Assembly: GCA_005883115.1 (NCBI GenBank)
Contig: VAZQ01000329.1
Span: 1 to 15,216, forward strand
Origin: Alphaproteobacteria bacterium
Lineage (GTDB): Bacteria > Pseudomonadota > Alphaproteobacteria > Rhizobiales > Xanthobacteraceae
Direction: 5' to 3'
Length of the DNA stretch: 15,216 bases
Part shown: positions 1 through 6,687 of the stretch, in pieces
Layout: the number at the start of each line of letters is the position of its first letter
Position numbering within the stretch: the stretch's first letter is position 1
Made by a program: the position numbers and the translations under genes
The notes under the pieces: model-generated
What the model saw: the letters and a program-made list of their open reading frames with translations, nothing else
What the model was told of the DNA's origin: nothing
The model's database searches: none

Positions 1-1383
1 TGCCATCGACCCCACCAGCGGCGCGACGTCTCTGATCGCGTCGATCGACCACAGCGCTTGGGCGAGCTCGTTTGCCCGCGCGGTGCCGAGCACAGGGCCG
101 ACCAGATCAAGAAACTTCGCCTTAAGGCGGGGATCGTCGAGTGGCACGATGCGCGAGCCGAGCGCCTCCTCGGCCTGGCGCGTGAAGCTGCCGCGTGCGG
201 TGATCACCGTCACTCGCGCTGGGCGCAGTTGCGGATAAAGGCGGTCGACATCAGCCGGCGCCGTCACGGTGAGCTTGCGGGCGATCGCGGCAAAGGCGGA
301 GTCGCGCCGCACCGCATCGGCAAAATGCTCGAGTCTGACGGCGCGGAACTTGAGCGCGAGCCCGATCAGATAGGGAAAGCTGAGCTGCGCGCTGGCGAAG
401 TCGTCCCAGCCGGTCTGCGCGTGCTCGGCGGCAATGCGATAAGTTGCAACCTCGATGCGCTCGACCTCCTCGCTCGCGATGTTCTCGTCATTGAGAAGGC
501 CGATGAGCGCCTCGAGCGCGGGCTGGATGTGCCGGCAGCAGGGATAGGGCTTGATGTAGCAGTCCGTGATGCCAAACGGCACCGCGGGCGGGAGTGCGAT
601 CGCACGTGCCTTCTCGGCGCGTGCGAAGGCCTGCATGAAACCGTCGCGCTCCTCGATCACCCCGGGCGGACCTTCGACACCTTGCTCCGCCAGGAGCGTC
701 GCTTGCAGTCCCTCGCGGGCGGCGTGGCCGGCGTGCAGCCGCTTGATGTCGCCGCCCCCATTAACGAAGGCGAACAAGCCGGCCCCGCTTGATGCGGCGA
801 GGCCGAGCGCGTTGGCGAGGTGCTCGGCGGAAAGCCCGGCGAGTTTGCCCGCGGCTGCGGCCGACCCGAACACGCCGACCACGGCAGTCGGATGAAAGCC
901 GCGCTGGCGCACTTCGGGATGGCAGGCGCGGCCGATCGCGGTCACCGTCTCGTAGCCGGTGACGATCGCCTCTATCAGCGCTTCTCCATTGCTATGGCGC
1001 GCGCAGCCGAGCGCCAGCGCCGCAGGTACGACGACGCATCCTGGATGCACCGAGCCTTGGCGGAAGCCGTCATCGAGTTCGATGCCGTGAGCGGCGGTGC
1101 CGCCTAGGAAGGCAGCGTCGAGGAGGTCGGCGCGCCGCGCGCGTCCGGGCACCGGAATGCGACCGGGCGGGCGCGCCGCTCCCAGCACCGCTTCCGCGCG
1201 CGTGGCGACCTCGCCGCCTGCACCTGCAATCATGACACCGACGGTGTCGAGCAAATGGCGCCGCGCGTAATGGATAACCTCATCCCCGAACGCTGCGTAG
1301 TTCAGCCGGCAGACGAAATCGACGATGGCCGCGGTTGCCCCCGCGCCCGGCTCAAGCGTCTGCAACGCCTCGGCGTGCGCCAT
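1..1383 (-). CDS. MmgE/PrpD family protein (partial, C-terminus beyond left edge)
   Basis: The reading frame is open from the ATG at 1383 to base 1, giving 461 residues without a stop. The MmgE/PrpD family is usually about 450-470 residues, so only the extreme C-terminus should be missing. Family signatures I see are the ELDDG...HPG segment (residues 102-115), GFHPTA (162-167), DIKRLHAG (212-219) and KPYPCCRH (278-285). By my alignment His113, His164, Lys215 and His285 fall on the active-site positions known from cis-aconitate decarboxylase, a relative. Characterised members are 2-methylcitrate dehydratase and cis-aconitate decarboxylase; most paralogues, probably including this one, act on unknown hydroxy- or unsaturated carboxylic acids in the cytosol. 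The start is supported by AGGAGG about 7 bases upstream. It is divergent from the ThDP decarboxylase pair across 122 bases, suggesting shared control. The family is certain; the substrate is unknown. Confidence 0.9.
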   Translation of the reverse strand, partial: MAHAEALQTLEPGAGATAAIVDFVCRLNYAAFGDEVIHYARRHLLDTVGVMIAGAGGEVATRAEAVLGAARPPGRIPVPGRARRADLLDAAFLGGTAAHGIELDDGFRQGSVHPGCVVVPAALALGCARHSNGEALIEAIVTGYETVTAIGRACHPEVRQRGFHPTAVVGVFGSAAAAGKLAGLSAEHLANALGLAASSGAGLFAFVNGGGDIKRLHAGHAAREGLQATLLAEQGVEGPPGVIEERDGFMQAFARAEKARAIALPPAVPFGITDCYIKPYPCCRHIQPALEALIGLLNDENIASEEVERIEVATYRIAAEHAQTGWDDFASAQLSFPYLIGLALKFRAVRLEHFADAVRRDSAFAAIARKLTVTAPADVDRLYPQLRPARVTVITARGSFTRQAEEALGSRIVPLDDPRLKAKFLDLVGPVLGTARANELAQALWSIDAIRDVAPLVGSMA

Positions 1384-1505
1384 GGATTTGTCCTCCTCAG
1401 GGCTGTTCGCTCAGCGCAGCGATGATCCTCGCATTCTTCTCCAGCTTTGCAACTGCGGCACAGATGGGCTAGGGGTCAATCGACCCGCGTTCAACAACGG
1501 CGACA
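1384..1505. promoter_or_regulatory. Divergent intergenic region with inverted repeat
   Basis: These 122 bases separate the divergent PrpD-like and ThDP alpha-subunit genes, so both promoters should lie here. A perfect inverted repeat GGGTC-AATC-GACCC lies at 1473-1486, about 20 bases before the + strand start codon, where an operator or mRNA hairpin could act. I could not identify convincing -35/-10 boxes. No regulator gene is adjacent. Confidence 0.35.
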
Positions 1506-2030
1506 ATGGCCTGGGCAGATAGCTTTCTGCGCACCCTGAAGGAGAACGACGTCAGGCTCGTCACCTACGTCCCCGACAACGTCCTGACGCCACTCATCGA
1601 TGGTGCGGCCGCCGATAATTACTTCATGTCGATCGGGACAACCCGCGAGGATGAGGCCATCGGCACTTTGGCCGGCGCCTACATGGGTGGCCTGCGCGGC
1701 GTTGCGATGATGCAGACCAGCGGGTTTGCGCTCATTGCCAACGCGCTGGCGTCGCTGGTCGTGCCCTACCAGATTCCGGCGATCATCGCCGTGTCCGAGC
1801 GCGGCACCTTGGGCGAGTTCAACATTGGCCAGGTCACGGTCGCGCGCACCATGCGTCCGACGCTCGATGCGATCGCGGTCGAGCATCACACGCTCAGTGA
1901 TGAAGCGACCATGCCTTTCATCGTCGACAAGTCCATCAAGCAGGCGTTCACGACGCAAAGCCCGGTGGTGTTCATCTTCTCGCCGCTGCTCACCGGCGGA
2001 AACCCCGCGGCGGCAGCCAAATTGAGGTGA
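1506..2030 (+). CDS. ThDP-dependent decarboxylase alpha subunit (PYR domain), sulfopyruvate decarboxylase ComD-like
   Basis: This 174-residue protein is a stand-alone PYR domain of a ThDP enzyme. The segment TTREDEAIGTLAGAYMGG (residues 45-62) matches the pattern of sulfopyruvate and phosphonopyruvate decarboxylases. Glu48 aligns with the Glu that activates the aminopyrimidine of ThDP, and the later MQTSGF...NALASL stretch is also typical of ComD. ComD forms a complex with ComE, which carries the diphosphate-binding PP domain; the next gene supplies that half. The inferred reaction is decarboxylation of a 2-oxoacid in the cytosol. Sulfopyruvate is the best-known substrate, but specificity is not readable here. 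The ATG at 1506 is the first start after the in-frame TAG at 1470 and has only a poor ribosome-binding site. The stop overlaps the first possible start of the next gene (GTGA). Confidence 0.85.
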   Translation: MAWADSFLRTLKENDVRLVTYVPDNVLTPLIDGAAADNYFMSIGTTREDEAIGTLAGAYMGGLRGVAMMQTSGFALIANALASLVVPYQIPAIIAVSERGTLGEFNIGQVTVARTMRPTLDAIAVEHHTLSDEATMPFIVDKSIKQAFTTQSPVVFIFSPLLTGGNPAAAAKLR

Positions 2031-2035
2031 GCAAC

Positions 2036-2659
2036 GTGCCCGCGCCGACGATCGACGCTCCGGCTGTCAAGGTGCTCAACCGCGCCGATTTGACGAAGCG
2101 GTTGGTCACGAAGCTCGCGCGCGACGAAGCCGTGGTCGCCGGCATCGGTAATACCAATTTCGACCTCTATGCCGCCGGGCACCGACCGCAGAATTTCTAC
2201 ATGCTCGGCAGCATGGGACTCGCTTGTCCTATCGCCTTCGGCGTTGCGCTCGCCCAGCCCGAGCGCGGTGTCATCGCGCTCGAAGGCGACGGTTCTATTC
2301 TGATGGCGCTCGGCTGCCTCGCCACCATCGGAATGGTTAAGCCGCGCAATCTGACCATCGTCATCATGGACAACGGCATCTATCAGATCACCGGCAGGCA
2401 GAAGGCCGCGACCGCGAGCAGCGCCGATATCGTCGCCATCGCGCGCGGCGCCGGAATCGCCAACAGCCACTGGGTGCGCGACGAAAAGCATTTCGAGGAA
2501 TTGGTCTCGCGCCGCTTCGACGACGGCGGGCCGGTGCTGCTGGCGGCGAAAATCGACGATAAGCCCGGCATCGCGCAAACGGTGCGCGACCCGCCGCTCA
2601 TCCGCAACCGCTTCATGCGCGGCCTCGGCACCGGCCGAGCGAGCGCGCTCGACGCGTAG
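2036..2659 (+). CDS. ThDP-dependent decarboxylase beta subunit (PP domain), sulfopyruvate decarboxylase ComE-like
   Basis: A 207-residue stand-alone PP domain. The ThDP/Mg2+ motif is clear: GDGS at residues 84-87 followed about 25 residues later by MDNG (111-114), with the Asp and Asn as metal ligands. NFYMLGSMGLA (53-63) is typical of ComE and phosphonopyruvate decarboxylase C-terminal halves. It should assemble with the preceding alpha subunit into one active decarboxylase. Two GTG starts are possible. GTG 2027 overlaps the alpha stop (GTGA) but has no ribosome-binding site. GTG 2036 sits 5 bases after GAGGTGA (2024-2030), so I prefer it. The difference is three residues. Family and pairing are secure; the substrate is not. 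Confidence 0.85.
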   Translation: MPAPTIDAPAVKVLNRADLTKRLVTKLARDEAVVAGIGNTNFDLYAAGHRPQNFYMLGSMGLACPIAFGVALAQPERGVIALEGDGSILMALGCLATIGMVKPRNLTIVIMDNGIYQITGRQKAATASSADIVAIARGAGIANSHWVRDEKHFEELVSRRFDDGGPVLLAAKIDDKPGIAQTVRDPPLIRNRFMRGLGTGRASALDA

Positions 2660-2756
2660 CCGCGCCTCGCTGCCTAGGGCCTAGCGAATTGCGCTCGAAA
2701 GGCGCAAGCTTCAGCAGGGCAGGTGCAATAAGAAACTCGAGGAGGAGCCCAAAGGC
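2660..2756. promoter_or_regulatory. Leader with two small inverted repeats before the binding-protein gene
   Basis: This 97-base gap holds CTAGG-G-CCTAG at 2674-2684 and TTGCGC-tcgaaag-GCGCAA at 2689-2707. They are followed by a purine-rich ribosome-binding site (GAGGAGGAG, 2739-2747) 9 bases before ATG 2757. The two hairpins could form an attenuator, mRNA processing site or operator. No U-tract follows, so it is not a convincing terminator. Confidence 0.3.
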
Positions 2757-3608
2757 ATGGGGCTCTATGACTTTGTCGCCCAGCAGGAGGGTTTCTTCGC
2801 CGCTGAAGGGCTCGACGTCGAGTTCGATTGGAAGACCTTCCGCGGCACGCAATCGAGCTGGAAGGGCCTCGATTATTTCCGGCGTCCGCAGGACCAGCCC
2901 TATACGCAGGATAAGCGCGAGGTCATCCAGGGCGCCTGCGTTTGGGGCACGATCTGCAATGCCAGCGCCGGCATGGGCAAGATGGTGCCCGATGCCTATG
3001 GGGTGTCGCCCTGGGCGATCTTCGTGCGGCCCGATTCGCGGATCCGCCAACCGGAAGACCTTAAGGATGTGCCCGTATCGGTTGGCATGCGCGCGGGCAG
3101 CCACTTCAATGTGCCGTATCGGCTGGAGAAGTACTTGCCGCTCGAACACATCAAGGTGGTGAACACCGGCGGTTTCGGCGCGCGGCTCAAGGCGCTATTG
3201 GATGGCGAGGTCGAGGCGGCAAGCCTGTTGCCGCCGCAGATCGCGATGGCCGAGCAGCTTGGATTGCGCCAGATCATCGCGGATACCTTCAAGACGCTGT
3301 GGTGGGTTCCGGACAATTTCGAGCCGGAGGTCGTGCGCGCGTATCTGCGCGCGCTTGAGCGCGCGGAAACGGCCATGGACGCCGAGATGGAAAAATACCT
3401 GCCGTTGTGGCGGCTCGCGGTGCCGGCCGAATTCGAGAATTTCCATCCGTGGGGCTATGCGAGGTTCGGCCGCGGCGAGCGGTTCTATCATCGTAGACTG
3501 CCGCGCGAAGAATTCGACGAGACGCTGGCGCAGGTCAAACGCTGGGGCCTTGACGAGTATCTCAAGGATCGCAGTTACGAGAAATTGAGCTACGCGGCGG
3601 CGCCCTGA
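2757..3608 (+). CDS. NMT1/NitT-TauT-type substrate-binding-like protein without signal peptide
   Basis: A 283-residue protein resembling type-2 periplasmic binding proteins of the NMT1/THI5 and TauA class. It has EGFFAAEGLDVEF near the N-terminus, a hinge-like segment SPWAIFVRPDSRIRQPEDLK and a GFGARLKALLDGEVEAASLLPP region that normally lines the ligand cleft. Unlike transported members it starts directly at MGLYDFVAQQEGFF. No signal peptide is present, and the usual first beta-strand is not visible. The upstream in-frame sequence back to TAG 2682 is charged and does not supply either. The start is supported by GAGGAGGAG 9 bases upstream. It may be a cytosolic ligand-binding protein or an enzyme of the same fold; 4,5-dihydroxyphthalate decarboxylase is such a case. 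It lies 97 bases after the decarboxylase pair on the same strand, so cotranscription is likely. The ligand is unknown. Confidence 0.75.
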   Translation: MGLYDFVAQQEGFFAAEGLDVEFDWKTFRGTQSSWKGLDYFRRPQDQPYTQDKREVIQGACVWGTICNASAGMGKMVPDAYGVSPWAIFVRPDSRIRQPEDLKDVPVSVGMRAGSHFNVPYRLEKYLPLEHIKVVNTGGFGARLKALLDGEVEAASLLPPQIAMAEQLGLRQIIADTFKTLWWVPDNFEPEVVRAYLRALERAETAMDAEMEKYLPLWRLAVPAEFENFHPWGYARFGRGERFYHRRLPREEFDETLAQVKRWGLDEYLKDRSYEKLSYAAAP

Positions 3609-3653
3609 AGCCCAACGGCGTGCAGTTCGTGCGCCCGCCGAAAAGCTGCGTCA

Positions 3654-3682
3654 TTGGATTGGTTGCGCCTGCAAGCTGTGAT
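3654..3682 (+). promoter_or_regulatory. Weak candidate promoter upstream of GGT-like gene
   Basis: TTGGAT (3654-3659) and TGTGAT (3677-3682) are spaced by 17 bases in the 107-base gap before the GGT-like start at 3716. Matches to the sigma-70 consensus are only 3/6 and 4/6, so this is a suggestion. If real, it would give the GGT-like and hpnA genes their own transcript. Confidence 0.2.
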
Positions 3683-3715
3683 TAATTGCGCTTTCCGCCC
3701 TTGCGCAGGTCATCG

Positions 3716-5518
3716 ATGAAAAACATAAACCCAAATCCGTTTACCACGCGGCCCGAGATCGAAGGCACGTTCGGCGTCGTCACCTCCACCCACTGGATCG
3801 CCACCGCCGTCGGTATGGCGACGCTGGAAAAGGGCGGTAATGCCTTCGATGCCGCGGTTGCAACCGCTTTCACGCTGCAGGTGGTCGAGCCGCACCTGAA
3901 CGGACCGGGCGGCGACGTGCCGGTCATCATCAATGCCGTGCGCACCGGCAAGACCGAGGTAGTCTGCGGTCAGGGGCCCGCGCCGGCGAAAGCCACGATC
4001 GCCCATTACAAGAGCCTCGGCCTCGACATGGTGCCCGGCACGGGGCTGCTCGCCGCCTGCGTTCCCGGCACGTTCGAGACCTGGATGCTTCTGCTGCGCG
4101 ATTACGGCACGATGCGCCTCGCCGACGTGCTTGCGCCCGCCATCGGCTACGCGAGGGAAGGCCATCCTCTGGTCGAGCGCGCGCACACGACCATCGCGAC
4201 GGTGCAAGCTCTGTTTCGCGAGCACTGGCCGACGTCGGCCGCGGTTTATCTCCCCGCCGGCACGGTGCCTGAGACCGGCGCGCTGTTCGCGAACAAAACG
4301 CTGGCCGAGACCTACGCGCGCATCTTGCGCGAGGCGGAGAGCGCGGGCGGCGACCGCGTCGCGCAGATCGAAGCGGCGCGCAAGGCCTGGTCGCAAGGCT
4401 TCGTCGCCGAGGCGGTCGACCGCTTCTGCCGCACGCAGGCGGTAATGGATACGAGCGGCGAAGCCCACCGCGGCGTGCTTACGGGTGACGACATGGGGCG
4501 CTGGCACGCCCGTGTCGAGCCCCCGCTCACGTACGATTACGGCCGCTACACCGTCTGCAAGGCCGGTCCGTGGGCGCAGGGCCCGGTGATGCTCCAGCAG
4601 CTGGCGCTGCTCAAGGGTTTCAATCTCGACGGCGCCGACCCCGTGAGTGCCGATTTCGTGCACCTATTGGTCGAGTGTTCCAAACTCGCCTATGCCGACC
4701 GGGAAAAATTCTACGGCGATCCCGATTTCGTCGAGGTGCCGATGGCGACGCTCCTTTCCGATGCCTACAACCAGGACCGGCGCAAACTCGTGACAGAGGA
4801 AGCCTCGCTGGAATTGCGCCCGGGATCGGTCGAGGGTTTTGGCGCGGTCGTGAAGCTGCGCCGCGAGGAAGGCCAGCGCCACGCGGTAGGCGGGATGGGC
4901 GCGGGCGAGCCGACCGTGGGCCGTATCGGCGAGATGCGCGGCGATACCGTGCACTTCGACATCATCGATGCCGCCGGCAACGTGGTCTCGGCGACACCCT
5001 CCGGCGGATGGCTGCAATCCTCGCCCGTCATTCCGGAACTCGGCTTCTGCCTCGGCACGCGCGCGCAGATGTTCTGGCTGGAGGAGGGCCATCCCGCTGC
5101 GCTCGCCCCCGGCAAGCGACCGCGCACCACGCTCTCGCCCACGCTCGCGCTTCGTGACGGTGAACCTTATCTCGCCTGGGGTTCGCCCGGCGGCGACCAG
5201 CAGGATCAATGGACGACCCAGCTGTTCATGCGCCACGTCCATGCCGGCATGAATCTGCAGGAGGCGATCGACGCGCCCGCTTGGCATTCCGAGCATTTCC
5301 CGATCTCGTTCTGGCCGCGCACCGCGCGGCCGGGCGTGCTGGTGGTGGAGGGGAGGCTGCCGCAGGCGACCGTGAAGGAATTGAAGCGCCGCGGCCACAT
5401 CGTCGAAGTCGACGCCGACTGGTGCGAGGGACGCCTCACTGCCGCTTCGCGCGAGGGCCGTCGCCGCCGCGCCGCCGCCAATCCGCGCGGCATGCAGGGT
5501 TACGCGGCCGGGCGCTAA
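3716..5518 (+). CDS. Gamma-glutamyltransferase-family Ntn hydrolase, atypical binding site
   Basis: A 600-residue protein of the GGT family (COG0405 type), which are Ntn hydrolases that self-cleave before a catalytic Thr. Thr411 starts TVHFDIID, aligning with TTHYSVVD (Thr391) of E. coli GGT. Cleavage there would give a 190-residue small subunit, the usual size. GSPGG (489-493) keeps the oxyanion-hole glycines. Residues that hold the gamma-glutamyl group are changed: E. coli Arg114 is Gln86 (CGQGPAPAKAT), Asn411 is in a Ser-Gly-Gly stretch, Asp433 is about Met452, and Ser462-Ser463 are Thr471-Thr472. It probably cleaves another amide and not glutathione. No signal peptide is visible, so it is likely cytosolic, whereas many bacterial GGTs are periplasmic. 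I chose ATG 3716 (AGG 5 bases upstream) over TTG 3686. The C-terminus is Arg-rich. Confidence 0.88.
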   Translation: MKNINPNPFTTRPEIEGTFGVVTSTHWIATAVGMATLEKGGNAFDAAVATAFTLQVVEPHLNGPGGDVPVIINAVRTGKTEVVCGQGPAPAKATIAHYKSLGLDMVPGTGLLAACVPGTFETWMLLLRDYGTMRLADVLAPAIGYAREGHPLVERAHTTIATVQALFREHWPTSAAVYLPAGTVPETGALFANKTLAETYARILREAESAGGDRVAQIEAARKAWSQGFVAEAVDRFCRTQAVMDTSGEAHRGVLTGDDMGRWHARVEPPLTYDYGRYTVCKAGPWAQGPVMLQQLALLKGFNLDGADPVSADFVHLLVECSKLAYADREKFYGDPDFVEVPMATLLSDAYNQDRRKLVTEEASLELRPGSVEGFGAVVKLRREEGQRHAVGGMGAGEPTVGRIGEMRGDTVHFDIIDAAGNVVSATPSGGWLQSSPVIPELGFCLGTRAQMFWLEEGHPAALAPGKRPRTTLSPTLALRDGEPYLAWGSPGGDQQDQWTTQLFMRHVHAGMNLQEAIDAPAWHSEHFPISFWPRTARPGVLVVEGRLPQATVKELKRRGHIVEVDADWCEGRLTAASREGRRRRAAANPRGMQGYAAGR

Positions 5519-5537
5519 GTCCGCGGCGGAGCGTTCC

Positions 5538-6545
5538 GTGACGCCAGATAGCAAGGCCGGCGATCTCTTGCTCGTCACCGGCGCAAGCGGCTTCGTCGGC
5601 TCGGCCATTGCGCAGGCGGCGCGCACCGCCGGCTATGGCGTGCGCGTGCTCGTGCGGGCATCGAGCCCGCGCACCAACATTGCGCCCGGCGACGAGGTGA
5701 TGATCGGCGACATCCGCGATCGTGCTTCGCTCGCCACGGCATTGCGGGGCGTGCGTTATCTGGTCCACACCGCGGCCGACTATCGGTTGTGGTCGCCCGC
5801 TCCCGAGGAGATCTTCCGCACCAATGTGGAAGGCACGAGGGCCGTCATGGAGGAGGCGCTCCGAGGAGGGGTCGAACGCATCGTCTATACCAGCAGCGTC
5901 GCGACGCTCGAGCTGCGGAACGATAAGCCCGCGGACGAAACATGCCCGTTGCCCCCGAACCGCGCGATCGGTGCCTACAAGAAGAGCAAGGCCCTTGCCG
6001 AACGTCTGGTCGAAGAGATGGTCGAGAAGCAAAAGCTTCCCGCCGTCATCGTCAATCCCTCGACGCCGATCGGCCCGCGTGACGTCAAACCCACCCCAAC
6101 CGGGCGCATCATCGTCGAGGCGGCGCGCGGCCGCATGCCGGGATTTGTGGAGACCGGCCTCAATCTCGTCCACGTCGACGACGTGGCGGCGGGGCATTTG
6201 GCGGCTTTGCGCTGCGGCCGCATCGGCGAGCGATATATCCTGGGCGGGGAGAACGTGCGCTTGGGCCAGATGCTCGCGGACGTCGCCGAGATGTGTCATC
6301 GCCGTCCGCCGCGACTACGATTTCCCATATTCGCGCTCTATCCGATTGCGCTCGGCGCCGAATGGCTCGCGCGAGTGACCGGCCACGCGCCGTTCGCCAC
6401 TCGCGACGGGCTACGCCTGGCGCGCCATTACATGTTCTTCAACGACGCAAAGGCGCGCCGCGAGCTTGGCTATACGTCGCGACCGTATCGCGAGGGGATC
6501 GCCGACGCGCTCGCCTGGTTCAGGCAGGCGGGATACCTGCGTTGA
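5538..6545 (+). CDS. hpnA: Hopanoid-associated sugar epimerase HpnA (NAD(P)-dependent extended SDR)
   Basis: A 335-residue extended short-chain dehydrogenase/reductase. The Rossmann nucleotide-binding loop is GASGFVG (15-21), the catalytic Ser region is YTSS (117-120), and the active-site pair is Tyr147-xxx-Lys151 (YKKSK). The NPSTPIGPRD segment and the C-terminal MFFNDAKARRELGY match the HpnA family found in hopanoid loci. Its exact reaction has not been settled, to my knowledge; a role with sugar-type hopanoid head groups is plausible. The start is GTG 5538 with GGCGGAG about 6 bases upstream. It begins 19 bases after the GGT-like stop, so it is probably cotranscribed with that gene, an unusual partner. 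It converges on hpnJ across a palindromic element. Confidence 0.88.
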   Translation: MTPDSKAGDLLLVTGASGFVGSAIAQAARTAGYGVRVLVRASSPRTNIAPGDEVMIGDIRDRASLATALRGVRYLVHTAADYRLWSPAPEEIFRTNVEGTRAVMEEALRGGVERIVYTSSVATLELRNDKPADETCPLPPNRAIGAYKKSKALAERLVEEMVEKQKLPAVIVNPSTPIGPRDVKPTPTGRIIVEAARGRMPGFVETGLNLVHVDDVAAGHLAALRCGRIGERYILGGENVRLGQMLADVAEMCHRRPPRLRFPIFALYPIALGAEWLARVTGHAPFATRDGLRLARHYMFFNDAKARRELGYTSRPYREGIADALAWFRQAGYLR

Positions 6546-6574
6546 CCGGCCTCGTTTCCCGAAACTTCTGCCCG

Positions 6575-6678
6575 GTCATCCCGGGGCGCGGGCGAAGCCC
6601 GCGATCCCGAATCCATAACCGTTGTGGGTGATTGTGGATTGCGGCTCTCGCCGCCGTCGCGATTTGGGCCGGAATGAC
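6575..6678. repeat. Palindromic intergenic repeat element (REP/MITE-like), possible bidirectional terminator
   Basis: The gap between the convergent hpnA and hpnJ genes is filled by a 104-nt element. Its ends are GTCATCCCGG (6575-6584) and CCGGAATGAC (6669-6678), inverted with one mismatch. Inside are a perfect 7-bp hairpin CGCGGGC-GAA-GCCCGCG (6587-6603), an arm pair AATCCATAA/TTGTGGATT (6610-6618 and 6632-6640, one mismatch) and a small hairpin GCGGC-TCTC-GCCGC (6641-6654). I recall similar GTCATTCCGG...GAATCCATAA repeats scattered between genes in Bradyrhizobium and relatives, which fits a dispersed repeat. No transposase is encoded. Its position and structure allow it to end transcription from both sides. 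Confidence 0.75.
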
Positions 6679-6687
6679 AAAAGAACA

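Noticed and set aside
58..792. Open frame of 244 codons on the + strand
   Set aside because: It is antisense to the PrpD-like gene, whose frame shows clear family motifs; the product is Arg/Ala/Gly-rich with no recognisable domain.
3710..4663. Open frame of 317 codons on the - strand, with a second of 320 codons at 4664-5626
   Set aside because: Both are antisense to the GGT-like gene, a typical consequence of GC-rich third positions; they have His/Arg-rich composition and no domain.
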